Positions 51,188 to 59,734 of a stretch of 64,000 bases of DNA are shown here, one piece after another. The stretch is from Oribacterium sp. oral taxon 078 str. F0262 (lineage in GTDB: Bacteria > Bacillota > Clostridia > Lachnospirales > Lachnospiraceae): NCBI RefSeq assembly GCF_000160135.1, contig NZ_GG729936.1:1-64000 (forward strand). Reading direction: 5' to 3'. The notes under the pieces are model-generated. The model saw only the letters and a list, made by a program, of their open reading frames with translations, ran no database searches and had not been told where the DNA came from. The translations under genes were made by a program, and so were the position numbers. Positions within the stretch are counted from its first letter, which is position 1. The number at the start of each line of letters is the position of its first letter.

Positions 51188-52192
51188 TTAATCAAAGAGC
51201 TGACACTGTACCGAGGTGATTGCGACGACGCCGACGATGTCATCCGCGCTGCAGCCGCGGGAGAGATCGTTCACCGGTCTTGCGATCCCCTGCGTCATGG
51301 GGCCGTAGGCCTCCGCCTTTCCGAGCCTCTGGACGAGCTTATAGCCGATATTTCCGGCGTCAAGATTCGGGAAGATGAGGGTGTTTGCGTGCCCTGCGAC
51401 CTCGGAGGACGGAGCCTTCAGGGCGGCGACAGCGGGGACCAGCGCGGCATCCAGCTGCAGCTCCCCGTCCAGGGCGAGCTCCGGCCTCTCCTCCTTTGCG
51501 ATCCGAACCGCTTCCTGAACCTTCGTGACATCATCGTGCTTCGCGGAGCCCTTGGTCGAGTAGGAGAGCATCGCGACCTTCGGCTCCTTTCCGATCAGGA
51601 AGCGGAAGGAATCCGCGGAGGCCTCCGCGATCGCCGCGAGCTCCTCCGATGTCGGATTCTGGTTGAGCCCGCAGTCGGAAAAGACAAAGCTGCCGTTCTC
51701 CCCGTAGGGACAGTCCGGAACATTCATGACAAAGAAGGCGGACACCAGCTTTGTCCCGGGCTTTGTCTTCAGAATCTGAAGCGCGGGACGGAGTGTGTCG
51801 GCCGTGGAATGGCAGGCCCCGGAGACCAGGCCGTCCGCATCTCCCATCTTCACCATCATCATGCCGAAGTAGGTATTCGATTCTGTGAGAAGCTTCCTCG
51901 CCTCCTCCTCACTCATCCCCTTCTTCTTCCGAAGCTCCGTCAGCGTTTCGACATAGCTCTCCAGCTTTTCGCTCTTTTTGGGGTCCACGATCCGCGCCCC
52001 CTCGAGCTTGTCTCCCAGAGCCGCCGCGTCCGCACGGATCTTCTCCTCATTTCCGAGAAGAATGAGCTTTGCGAAACCCTCCCTAAGGATCCTGTCCGCC
52101 GCATCCAGAGTCCTCCGGTCCTCGGACTCCGGGAGGACAATCGTCTTCAAGCTGCCCCTCGCCTTTTCCTTCACATCATCAATAAAAGCCAT
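51188..52192 (-). CDS. pta: Phosphate acetyltransferase
   Basis: Converts acetyl-CoA and phosphate to acetyl phosphate. The start is set at the second of two close ATGs (52190-52192), because AAGGAG is 7 bases before it but only 1 base before the first. About 334 aa: KTIVLPESEDRRTLDAADRI, DADGLVSGACHSTADTLRPA, FVFSDCGLNQNPTSEELAAI and MTQGIARPVNDLSRGCSADD are typical of the short Pta form. Operon darA-pta-ackA. Confidence 0.96.
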   Translation of the reverse strand: MAFIDDVKEKARGSLKTIVLPESEDRRTLDAADRILREGFAKLILLGNEEKIRADAAALGDKLEGARIVDPKKSEKLESYVETLTELRKKKGMSEEEARKLLTESNTYFGMMMVKMGDADGLVSGACHSTADTLRPALQILKTKPGTKLVSAFFVMNVPDCPYGENGSFVFSDCGLNQNPTSEELAAIAEASADSFRFLIGKEPKVAMLSYSTKGSAKHDDVTKVQEAVRIAKEERPELALDGELQLDAALVPAVAALKAPSSEVAGHANTLIFPNLDAGNIGYKLVQRLGKAEAYGPMTQGIARPVNDLSRGCSADDIVGVVAITSVQCQLFD

Positions 52193-52226
52193 CCCCATTC
52201 TCCTTTCCTAAAAGCAGAACACCCTC

Positions 52227-52559
52227 TTAATACTTCTCAAAGCGGTCCAGCGGGAGGACCATGATCGTCGCGCCGCCGATCTCCACGTTCATCGGCATCG
52301 TCGTGTAGCTGACCATGGAGCTCCCCGAAATATAGGGCATATTGACGGTGATATTCTGTCTCTTCCCGCACTGCTTTTTGATGATCTCTATGCAGGAATC
52401 CACCCGCTCATCCTCGAGGGCGATCATGAGCGTCGTATTCCCCTTCCGGAGAAAGCCTCCCGTCGTGGAGAGTCTGGTCACGGAGAAATGCTCCTTCATG
52501 AGCGCACCGGTCACATCATCCTCATTGTCATTTCGGACAATCGCATAGATCAGTTTCAT
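52227..52559 (-). CDS. darA: PII-like cyclic-di-AMP receptor
   Basis: 110 aa, start MKLIYAIVRNDNEDDVTGAL at 52559 after AAAGGGGG. The whole length matches DarA/PstA (DUF970): FSVTRLSTTGGFLRKGNTTL (T-loop region with the ligand-binding GGF), IEIIKKQCGKRQNITVNMPY and GGATIMVLPLDRFEKY. These trimeric PII-like proteins bind c-di-AMP; downstream targets are poorly known. It is 34 bp upstream of pta, linking a second-messenger sensor to acetate metabolism at least by transcription. Confidence 0.93.
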   Translation of the reverse strand: MKLIYAIVRNDNEDDVTGALMKEHFSVTRLSTTGGFLRKGNTTLMIALEDERVDSCIEIIKKQCGKRQNITVNMPYISGSSMVSYTTMPMNVEIGGATIMVLPLDRFEKY

Positions 52560-52653
52560 TTCGATAGTCCCCCTTTCCGCAGTCCGGCCTCCCCGGCGCG
52601 GCAAAGTCCCGGTTTTTCGCCGGGCGCGGTTTTAAAAAATAAAAAATAAGTTT

Positions 52654-52739
52654 GCGGGGCCCCTCCCCCGCTTCCTGCTCATGTCGGGGCGCGCCCCAAG
52701 CTCTGCCGCCCTGCTTTCTGCAAGCAGCCCGCAGGGCGG
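52654..52739. repeat. 86-bp GC-rich direct repeat, copy 1
   Basis: 81 of 86 positions match the copy at 52822-52907. It contains a hairpin (CCGCCCTGC / GCAGGGCGG). On the minus strand it is followed by a T-rich stretch (52630-52653), so this copy may act as the terminator of the tmcAL transcript. The 422-bp gap 52,560-52,981 has no supported gene. Confidence 0.85.
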
Positions 52740-52821
52740 AGAGTTCTTTGCTCTGCGCATTATGATTCCCGGATTGCTCCGCGCTCTGCGCTCCCGCAAT
52801 CCGCCCCTTCATTCGCACTCC

Positions 52822-52907
52822 GCGGGGCCCCTCCCCCGCTTCCTGCTCATGCCGGGGCGCGCCTCAAGCTCTGCCGCTCTGCCCTCTGCAAGCAGCCCGC
52901 AGGGCGG
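52822..52907. repeat. 86-bp GC-rich direct repeat, copy 2, with long hairpin
   Basis: Second copy, offset 168 bp from the first; the five differences are all C/T changes. Its right half extends into a long hairpin: an 18-bp arm at 52865-52882 pairs with 52899-52916 with one mismatch. Confidence 0.85.
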
Positions 52908-52981
52908 CAGAGCTTGGGCGCTGTAATCATATTGTACACTAGTTTCTGTGGAATTTCTACATTGCGGAGGAGTATTTGGGC

Positions 52982-54133
52982 TTATCTTCGGACGAGAAGC
53001 AGTTTTTGCCGCAGTTCTTCCGGGGCATCCGGATAAATCTGCCGGTAAAGGGAAGCGCCGAGGAGGTCTGTCCGCATCGAAAAGTTCTCTCCGAGGAAGG
53101 CGTCCCGCCGAAGGGCTCTCCCGGGTGAGACTAAAGGAGGTCTTTTGAGGGCGCCGAGCATTTCCCTCCCCTCCTCGCTCACAGAGAGGATGCGGAGGAA
53201 GGGCGCATAGCCTCTCTCCCTCTCTCTTTGGTACTCCTCCGATCGGATGTCGAGAAGGATGTGGAGGAGAGCCCGGGAGATCCTGCTCCAGGTGTAATTC
53301 TTCCCCTTTGCCCTTTCGATCCGCTCCCGAAAACGAAGTCTCTCTCCGGCTCTCTCCAAAATGCGGGCGGAGAGCTCCCCGGAGACATCCTGAAATTCTG
53401 TGAGCGGGATCTTGGAATGGCGGAGCAGAAGGAGGCGGTAGGAGAGCATCTCCGAGAGCATGTCAAGCTCCGCGTAGCAGCGGTGTCCGCAGTCCCTTCC
53501 GCAGCTTTCCATGATATCCTCCCGGATCGAATGCGCGCTCCGAAAGCGCATATTTCTGGGAATCAGACGGAAAGGAAAGGGATTTCCGAGGCTTTTCAGA
53601 GCCTTCAGATATTCCAGCCCGAGGAGGTCATTCGGAGAGAGGGCGAGGGAAAGCCCCGGAAGGAATTCGGACAGGGCCTTCTCCCTCGCGCGGGGAAAGC
53701 TCTGCCCCTTTCGGAGACCATCTCTCAACCGGGCGGAAAATGCTGTCCCCTCCCGATCCTCCCGGAGCAAAAAGGATGCGATCTCCTCCAGTCTCTCTCT
53801 CCTTCCGCTCTCCGAGCCAAAGACAAGCTCATCGACGATGCCGCAGTCCGACAGCATCGAGATCCCGCTCCGCGCGAAATCCTCCGCGGAGGATACGGAA
53901 AAGCAGAGCGGCATCTGAAGAAGGAGGTCGACGCCGCCGAGGACCGCCTTTTCCGCCCGCTCGTACTTCGAAAAAAAGGCGGGCTCCCCCCGCTGTACGA
54001 AGTCCCCCGACATCACGGCGATCACATAGTCTGCGCCGCATTCCTCCTTCGCTGTTCTGAGAAGATAGCGGTGTCCCTCGTGAAAGGGATTAAACTCCGC
54101 CACAACTCCGATCACTTTCTTCCCCCGGAACAT
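52982..54133 (-). CDS. tmcAL: tRNA(Met) cytidine acetate ligase (TmcAL/YlbM family)
   Basis: 383 aa. The HUP-fold nucleotidyltransferase signature is intact: VIGVVAEFNPFHEGHRYLL (the HxGH motif) and VMSGDFVQRGEPAFFSKYER. TmcAL uses acetate and ATP to form N4-acetylcytidine at the elongator tRNA-Met anticodon wobble base. Last gene of the polA-coaE operon, 9 bp after the MBL hydrolase. Confidence 0.9.
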   Translation of the reverse strand: MFRGKKVIGVVAEFNPFHEGHRYLLRTAKEECGADYVIAVMSGDFVQRGEPAFFSKYERAEKAVLGGVDLLLQMPLCFSVSSAEDFARSGISMLSDCGIVDELVFGSESGRRERLEEIASFLLREDREGTAFSARLRDGLRKGQSFPRAREKALSEFLPGLSLALSPNDLLGLEYLKALKSLGNPFPFRLIPRNMRFRSAHSIREDIMESCGRDCGHRCYAELDMLSEMLSYRLLLLRHSKIPLTEFQDVSGELSARILERAGERLRFRERIERAKGKNYTWSRISRALLHILLDIRSEEYQRERERGYAPFLRILSVSEEGREMLGALKRPPLVSPGRALRRDAFLGENFSMRTDLLGASLYRQIYPDAPEELRQKLLLVRR

Positions 54134-54142
54134 CTTCTCTCC

Positions 54143-54940
54143 CTAAAACTCTATGATTTCGGAGACCGCATGTCTCTTCGCGACACTGATGGAAAGCCCC
54201 TCGGAGCGGTTCCCGCTCTCCGATCGGTCGATCACCTCCCGCACCGTCCGAAGGGCAAGCTCCGGAAGATTGTTCTCCTCCGAGAGATGCCCGAGAAAGA
54301 TATGCTTTAGTCCGGGATGCAGGATGGTATCGATGAGCTTCCCGGAGATCTCGTTGGAGAGATGTCCTTTGTCCGAAAGAATCCTCCGCTTAAGGGGAAG
54401 GGGATAGGGTCCGTCCGCGAGCATCCTCGGATCATGATTTGCTTCGATCAGGACAGCGTCCAGATCTCTGAGATGCCCGCAGATGTAATCGTCGAAATGT
54501 CCCAGATCCGTCGTCACCGCCGCGCATTTCTCCCCCGATCGGACGCGGTAGGCGACGGGGTCCGCCGCGTCGTGGTCGATGGAGAAGGGGAGAATCTCCA
54601 GGGAAGCGATCCGGATGCTCTGGTCCGGCAGGATCGGATGGAGAAGGCCGCGGTCGAAGTCGCCGAGGCTCTTCGAGAGCAGTGTCTCCCGAAGCGTTGC
54701 CAGGGTCCCGTAGATCGGAATTCCGTACCTCCTGGAGATCGTCCCGACCGCTCGGATATGGTCGATATGCTCATGCGTCAGGAAGATCCCGTTGATATCC
54801 GAAAGAGAAAGGGAGAGCGCGGAGAGCCCCTCCGTAATCGCCTTCTGCGTGACGCCGACATCGATCAGAATATGCGTCTCCTCATCTCCGATATAGCTTG
54901 CATTCCCGCTCGAGCCGCTTGCAATGCTCGTAAATCTCAT
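54143..54940 (-). CDS. MBL-fold metallo-hydrolase, WalJ/YycJ-like
   Basis: 265 aa, start MRFTSIASGSSGNASYIGDE at 54940, which is the conserved family opening; it overlaps the coaE 3' end by 59 bp in another frame. Metal ligands: GIFLTHEHIDHIRAVGTISR (HxHxDH), SIDHDAADPV, VTTDLGH and IFLGHLSEENN. Relatives are the YycJ/WalJ hydrolases linked to cell-wall and DNA-repair coordination; the substrate here is unknown. Confidence 0.85.
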   Translation of the reverse strand: MRFTSIASGSSGNASYIGDEETHILIDVGVTQKAITEGLSALSLSLSDINGIFLTHEHIDHIRAVGTISRRYGIPIYGTLATLRETLLSKSLGDFDRGLLHPILPDQSIRIASLEILPFSIDHDAADPVAYRVRSGEKCAAVTTDLGHFDDYICGHLRDLDAVLIEANHDPRMLADGPYPLPLKRRILSDKGHLSNEISGKLIDTILHPGLKHIFLGHLSEENNLPELALRTVREVIDRSESGNRSEGLSISVAKRHAVSEIIEF

Positions 54941-55490
54941 CCCTTGTTTCCTCTTCCGATCCCGAATTATCCAGCGTCCAATCCGAAAGTCTCCGGTATT
55001 CCTCATCACTTCTCTGGCTGTCGATGATCCGCTCCGCGTAGGTTCTGCTGTAGCCCCTTCCCTCCCGGAGGCGGGAGATCCGGACCTCCCGCTCTGCATA
55101 GACAAACCAAACCTCTGTACAGGCGCGGAGAAAATGCTCCTCCGGAAGCGCCGTCTCCACCGCGAGGCTCTCCCCCCTCTCCCGGGAAAGGAGCATCCTC
55201 CGCTCGACCTCCTGCCAGACGGCGGGATGTACGATCCCCTCGACCTCTTTTCGAAGCGCCATATCCCCGTAGATCCGCTCCGCAAGCTTCCTTTTATCGA
55301 TTCCCTCTCCGGATGCCGTCCCGATATCCGGAAGGAGACGGAGCAGGGCATGAAAAACCGGATTTCCCCTCTGATAAAGGTCTCCTGCGACCTCATCCGT
55401 GCGAAGGCCGCATACGGAGAAGTCCCGCTCCAGGATGGTGAGCACCGTGGATTTTCCGCTCCCGACGCCCCCGATCACGGCGATCAGCAT
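54882..55490 (-). CDS. coaE: Dephospho-CoA kinase
   Basis: Last step of coenzyme A synthesis. 202 aa: P-loop MLIAVIGGVGSGKSTVL, the CoA-domain helix LRTDEVAGDLYQRGNPVFHA, then IVHPAVWQEVERRM and the lid region with SRLREGRGYSRTYAERIIDS. The start overlaps the preceding small gene by 7 bp. Confidence 0.93.
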   Translation of the reverse strand: MLIAVIGGVGSGKSTVLTILERDFSVCGLRTDEVAGDLYQRGNPVFHALLRLLPDIGTASGEGIDKRKLAERIYGDMALRKEVEGIVHPAVWQEVERRMLLSRERGESLAVETALPEEHFLRACTEVWFVYAEREVRISRLREGRGYSRTYAERIIDSQRSDEEYRRLSDWTLDNSGSEEETRDEIYEHCKRLERECKLYRR

Positions 55491-55795
55491 CCCCCCTCCT
55501 CTCCCGGCCCCGCGCTGTCAAAATATCCGGCCTTCTGCTCGTTCAGCCACTGCCGCGCTCTCTCAAGGCCCTCCTCCGAGAACGAAAAACGCTCCCTTTT
55601 CTTCCGGCTCTCCTCCGTGTGCTCAAAGGCATAGGGCTCCGGCCAGACGGTTGCGAGAAGCTCGCTCCTCTCCTCCCCGTCCTCTCCCGAGGCGCTCTTC
55701 TCCAGGCGATAGCGCATCCCCTCCGAGGAGCCCGTGAAGCAGCTCTTTTTCAAAAAGCCGATGTGCATGATATCCTCTGCCGTGATTTCTTTCAA
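55484..55795 (-). CDS. Small conserved-looking protein of unknown function, 103 aa
   Basis: I do not recognise it. It is an acidic, soluble protein (MKEITAEDIMHIGFLKKSCF, then ELLATVWPEPYAFEHTEESR and EGLERARQWLNEQ) with no signal peptide or clear motif. It lies between polA (18 bp upstream) and coaE (7-bp overlap), which argues that it is real and translated. Possibly a lineage-specific gene of the polA-coaE operon. Confidence 0.6.
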   Translation of the reverse strand: MKEITAEDIMHIGFLKKSCFTGSSEGMRYRLEKSASGEDGEERSELLATVWPEPYAFEHTEESRKKRERFSFSEEGLERARQWLNEQKAGYFDSAGPGEEGGC

Positions 55796-55813
55796 AAGGA
55801 CCTCCCCGCTCTC

Positions 55814-58417
55814 TCAGTGCGCTTCTTCCCAGTTCCTTCCGCGCTTTGCGTCCGCAATCAGCGGAACCCGGAGCTTTGCGGCGTTTTGCATCGAAAGGAT
55901 GAGGAGCTCCTCCACCTGATCCGCCTCCTTCTCGGGCGTCTCCAATAAAAGCTCATCGTGGACCTGCAGCACAATGCGGGCCCGGAAGGCTCCCGCCTTT
56001 AAGGCGCGGGAAACCTCGTTCATCGCCTTCTTCATGATATCCGCCGCGCTCCCCTGGATCGGCGAATTCATCGCAACTCTCTCCCCGAAGCTCCTCCTCG
56101 CAAAATTCGAGGAACTGATATCCGGCACGGGGCGCTTCCTGCCGAAGATCGTCCGGACATAGCCCTGCTTCCTCGCAAGCTCCACCTCCCCGTCCAGGAA
56201 TTTCTTCACGCCGGGATAGGTCTCAAAATATCTCTCGATATACTCCTTCGCCTCCTGCCTGGAGATGCTCAGACCCTCGGAGAGCCCGAAGGCGGAGATC
56301 CCGTAGACGATCCCGAAATTCACGGCCTTCGCGTTTCGCCGAAGCTGCGGCGTAACCTCGGAGAGCGGAACATGGAAGACCTCGGAGGCCGTCACCGCAT
56401 GGATATCGTCCGCATTCTGATAGGCGCGGATCAGCTTTTCATCCCCGCTCAGTGCCGCGAGGATGCGAAGCTCCACCTGGGAATAGTCGGCATCGATGAA
56501 GATCGAGCCCTCCTTCGGGATGAAGACTCTCCGGAAGCGCCGCCCCATCTCCGTCCGGATCGGGATGTTCTGAAGATTCGGATCCGTCGAGGAGATCCGT
56601 CCGGTCGCAGTCACCATCTGATTGAAGTGCCCGTGGATACGCCCGTCCTCCCGGATCCAGGAGAGAAGCCCCTCTGCATAGGTGGAATTCAGCTTGCTGT
56701 AGGTGCGGTACTCCAGGATATCCGATGCAAGCTGGTTCTCCTCGGAGAGCTTCTCCAGGACATCCGCCGCTGTGGAATATCCCGTCTTCGTCTTCCTCCC
56801 CCCGGGGAGCCCCAGCTTTTCAAAGAGGATCTGCCCGAGCTGCTGCGGGGAATTCAGATTAAACTCCTCCCCCGCCTCCCGGTAGATTCTCTCCCGGATC
56901 TCCCCGATCTTCTCCCGGAGCTCCGCACCATAGGAGAGGAGGGCCTCCCGGTCGACGAGAATCCCGCTCTCCTCCATCTCGTGCAGGGTGAAGACCAGGG
57001 GGAGCTCGATCTCACGGTAGAGCTCCCTCTCCTTCTTATCGAGCCGGGAGAGAAGCTTCTTCCCGCTGAGAAGGGAGAGGAAGGCGCGGTACTTTCCCGG
57101 CCTCTCCGAATCCCCGAGCTCCTTCTCAGAGGGGAGGAGGAGCCCGAGATAATCCCTCGATAGGTCATCATAGTCATAGCTGTCCTTTAAGGGATTCAGG
57201 AGATAGGCCGCAAGGGACAGGTCCTGCCAGTTCCCCTTCTCGGATATTTCGGTCCGGGAGAGCTGCTCCTTTAAGGACAGGGTATAGAGCAGGGTCTTTT
57301 CGGAAAGCGCATTCAGCTTCTCCCCGAAGGGGAAGCCGTGAAAGCGGTAGAGCCGGTCCTTCGAGAGGGCAAAGTAGAGGACCTCCTCATCCTCCTCTCT
57401 CGCTAGGAAAAAGCCGGCTGAGGCGGCATTCTCCGCATCCGAAAAGACGATCCCGAAGAGGTAGGGATCCGTCACATCCCGGCATTCCGGAAGGGAGAGC
57501 GTCCCCTCTCCCTCCCCCTTTGAGAGCAGTCCCTCGTCAAAGCGCTTCACGAGGGATTTAAACTCCAGTCTTCTGACCATCGCAAGGGATTCCTCGTTAA
57601 AGAGATTCTCCACCCGGGCATCCCGGAAGTCAAAGTCGATCGGAACCTCCAAAAAGATCGTCGCGAGAGTCTTTGAGAGTCTGGCGGAGTCCCAGTGCTC
57701 GAGAAGCTCCTGCCCCGCCCGGGGCTTCCTCGGGACCTTGAAATCCTCCTCCAGCGCGTGCTCCTTCGCATTCTCTATCGTATGATAATGCTGTATGATC
57801 CACTCCGCCGTCTTCGGCCCCATGCCCGGCACACCGGGGATATTGTCCGAGCTGTCCCCCATCAGCGCCTTCAGATCGATGAACTCCTCCGGACTCACCT
57901 TCCACTCTGCCCTGACATCCTCCGGGAAATAGCTCAGTATCTCCGTCTGTCCGCGGCTCGTCTTCGGCAGACTGATCTTGATGCGGGTATCCGCGAGCTG
58001 GAGGAGATCCCTGTCGCCGGACACGATGACGACTTCTTTCCCCTCCTTCTGCATGCGCTTTGCGATCGTACCCAGGATATCATCCGCCTCATATCCCTCC
58101 TTTTTCAGAATCGGGATATGCATGCTCGAGAGCAGCTCCTGCATCAGCGGCACCTGCTCCCTGAGCTCCTCCGGCATCGCCTTCCTCGTGCCCTTATATT
58201 CCGGAAAGAGCTTATGGCGAAAGGTCGGCGCGGGCAGATCGAAGGCCACCGCGAGGTGATCCGCCTCCTCCAGCTCCAGCTCCTTCAAAAGGATATTCAA
58301 AAAGCCGTATACGGCATTCGTATGCTTCCCCTCGGAGTTTGTGAGCTCCGGGATGCCGTAGAATGCGCGGGACAGGATACTGTGCCCATCGATCAATAAA
58401 AGTCTGTTCTCTGACAT
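55814..58417 (-). CDS. polA: DNA polymerase I
   Basis: 867 aa. The 5'-3' exonuclease domain (LLLIDGHSILSRAFYGIPEL, then EADDILGTIAKRMQ, GDRDLLQLAD and LMGDSSDNIPGVPGMGPKTA) covers 1-300. The 300-460 region has the 3'-5' exonuclease fold position but no visible DxE catalytic pair, so proofreading is probably lost, as in many Gram-positive Pol I. The polymerase core has DYSQVELRILAALSGD, AKAVNFGIVYGISAFGLSEG, IQGSAADIMKKAM and LQVHDELLLE. Gap-filling in repair and replication. Start after GGAGG, 14 bp from the zinc-finger gene. Confidence 0.97.
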   Translation of the reverse strand: MSENRLLLIDGHSILSRAFYGIPELTNSEGKHTNAVYGFLNILLKELELEEADHLAVAFDLPAPTFRHKLFPEYKGTRKAMPEELREQVPLMQELLSSMHIPILKKEGYEADDILGTIAKRMQKEGKEVVIVSGDRDLLQLADTRIKISLPKTSRGQTEILSYFPEDVRAEWKVSPEEFIDLKALMGDSSDNIPGVPGMGPKTAEWIIQHYHTIENAKEHALEEDFKVPRKPRAGQELLEHWDSARLSKTLATIFLEVPIDFDFRDARVENLFNEESLAMVRRLEFKSLVKRFDEGLLSKGEGEGTLSLPECRDVTDPYLFGIVFSDAENAASAGFFLAREEDEEVLYFALSKDRLYRFHGFPFGEKLNALSEKTLLYTLSLKEQLSRTEISEKGNWQDLSLAAYLLNPLKDSYDYDDLSRDYLGLLLPSEKELGDSERPGKYRAFLSLLSGKKLLSRLDKKERELYREIELPLVFTLHEMEESGILVDREALLSYGAELREKIGEIRERIYREAGEEFNLNSPQQLGQILFEKLGLPGGRKTKTGYSTAADVLEKLSEENQLASDILEYRTYSKLNSTYAEGLLSWIREDGRIHGHFNQMVTATGRISSTDPNLQNIPIRTEMGRRFRRVFIPKEGSIFIDADYSQVELRILAALSGDEKLIRAYQNADDIHAVTASEVFHVPLSEVTPQLRRNAKAVNFGIVYGISAFGLSEGLSISRQEAKEYIERYFETYPGVKKFLDGEVELARKQGYVRTIFGRKRPVPDISSSNFARRSFGERVAMNSPIQGSAADIMKKAMNEVSRALKAGAFRARIVLQVHDELLLETPEKEADQVEELLILSMQNAAKLRVPLIADAKRGRNWEEAH

Positions 58418-58431
58418 GGAACCTCCAGGCT

Positions 58432-58821
58432 CTAAACGAAAAAAAAGAGGCAGGATAATACAGGATATCGGAGCTCAATGCCGTGTTTTTGCAAAAGGAT
58501 CCTCCCCAGGAGAAGCAATGCCAGAACAAGGCTCCAAAAGACCGCGGTATCCGCCGCGTAGCGCCCTGTCGTGAGCATGGACAGGCGGATCAGATGGAAA
58601 CGGGACTGCTCCAGACTCTTCCGAAAGGCCCGGTCCAGATTCAGATCATCGTCCTCATTCTCCAGCTTTTCCACGCCGGTGTACACCATATGCGTGATCT
58701 TAAGCTCCTCCATACACTCCGGGCAGTCCTCAAGATGGGAGAGAAAATCCCGCAGCGTGCGCTCATCCAGATCCCTGTTCAGATAATCATACATGCACTT
58801 TCTCGCCTCGAGACAGTTCAT
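58432..58821 (-). CDS. Small zinc-finger (zf-HC2) membrane protein, anti-sigma-like
   Basis: Start MNCLEARKCMYDYLNRDLDE at 58821, the normal opening of zf-HC2 proteins. The HCCC-type motif FLSHLEDCPECMEELK (about 26-40) is followed by a cytosolic linker and one or two C-terminal transmembrane helices (TAVFWSLVLALLLLGRILLQ and a terminal hydrophobic tail). Such proteins are usually anti-sigma factors, but no sigma factor gene is adjacent; the next gene, 14 bp on, is polA. 129 aa. Confidence 0.7.
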   Translation of the reverse strand: MNCLEARKCMYDYLNRDLDERTLRDFLSHLEDCPECMEELKITHMVYTGVEKLENEDDDLNLDRAFRKSLEQSRFHLIRLSMLTTGRYAADTAVFWSLVLALLLLGRILLQKHGIELRYPVLSCLFFFV

Positions 58822-58890
58822 CCCATCGCCTCCCGGAGTACTTGCAAAATATCCCAAAGTATGCTAATTTAATTCCGCTGTTTTCAGCGG

Positions 58891-58969
58891 GCCGCCATGG
58901 CGGAATGGCAGACGCACTTGACTCAAAATCAAGCGGGAAACCGTGCCGGTTCAAGTCCGGCTGGCGGCA
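58891..58969 (+). tRNA. tRNA-Leu (anticodon CAA)
   Basis: The only plus-strand gene found. Acceptor stem GCCGCCA / TGGCGGC with discriminator A (CCA not encoded). Anticodon stem CTTGA / TCAAG with loop CTCAAAA gives anticodon CAA (reads UUG). Variable arm about 10 nt, as in class II tRNAs. T arm GCCGG-TTCAAGT-CCGGC. A CCGCTG-tttt-CAGCGG hairpin abuts its 5' end (58875-58890). Confidence 0.93.
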
Positions 58970-58971
58970 TG

Positions 58972-59005
58972 GAGAGCGATCGGAGTAATGACCGCTCTCT
59001 TTTTT
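58972..59005 (+). terminator. Terminator of tRNA-Leu
   Basis: Stem GAGAGCG (58972-58978) / CGCTCTC (58993-58999) followed by TTTTTT on the plus strand, three bases past the tRNA. Confidence 0.85.
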
Positions 59006-59018
59006 CTTCCCATTTTGC

Positions 59019-59660
59019 CTACTTTGTGCCGAAGATCCGGTCCCCCGCATCCCCGAGTCCCGGGCAGATATAGGCATTTTCATTGAGACAGCGGTCCAGA
59101 TTTCCCACATAGATCTGGACGTCGGGATGAGCCAGAGAGAGCGCCTTGATCCCCTCCGGCGCCGCGATGATGCACACGAACTTGATCTTCCGGCCGCCGT
59201 GCCTCTTGATCTGTGTGATCGCGTCGATCCCGGAGCCTCCGGTCGCAAGCATCGGATCGCAGACCACAATGGTCCTCTCCTCTATGGGATTCGGGAGCTT
59301 ACAGAAATACTCCACGGGCTTATGCGTCTTCTCATCCCGGTAGAGGCCGATATGCCCGATTTTCGCCGAGGGCACCAGGGCCGTGAGCCCGGACACCATG
59401 CCGAGCCCTGCCCTGAGGATCGGAACCACCGCGAGCTTCCTTCCGGCGATCACCTTTGTTTCCGTCTTCTCGATCGGCGTCTCCACCTCCACGCTCTTCA
59501 TCGGAAGATCGGAGAGCGCGACGAAGCCCATCAGCATCGCGATCTCCTCGACCAGCTGGCGGAATTCATTGGTACCCGTCCTTTTATCCCGCAGAATCGA
59601 AATCTTATGCGTGATCAGAGGATGATCCAGCACATATACATTTTCAGGAAAGCCATCCAT
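59019..59660 (-). CDS. upp: Uracil phosphoribosyltransferase
   Basis: Salvages uracil to UMP with PRPP. 213 aa: [20 protein letters not shown] opening, [21 protein letters not shown] loop [17 protein letters not shown] (about 130-146) and the uracil-binding tail [16 protein letters not shown]. The start follows AGGAGG by 10 bases. Confidence 0.96.
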   Translation of the reverse strand: MDGFPENVYVLDHPLITHKISILRDKRTGTNEFRQLVEEIAMLMGFVALSDLPMKSVEVETPIEKTETKVIAGRKLAVVPILRAGLGMVSGLTALVPSAKIGHIGLYRDEKTHKPVEYFCKLPNPIEERTIVVCDPMLATGGSGIDAITQIKRHGGRKIKFVCIIAAPEGIKALSLAHPDVQIYVGNLDRCLNENAYICPGLGDAGDRIFGTK

Positions 59661-59734
59661 TTAAAAAACGCCTCCTCTTCCAAGCTCCTTCTCCTCTTCC
59701 GCTCCTCGGATTTTCACATCCGCGGAAATCCCCT

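Noticed and set aside
49907-52264. Plus-strand open frame of 785 codons
   Set aside because: Antisense shadow of ackA and pta, with no ribosome-binding site or recognisable domain.
58822-58890. Strong promoter for tRNA-Leu
   Set aside because: TTGCAA with a weak TAATTT at 17 bp is plausible, but the region is AT-rich and several alternatives fit equally well, so I did not list it.
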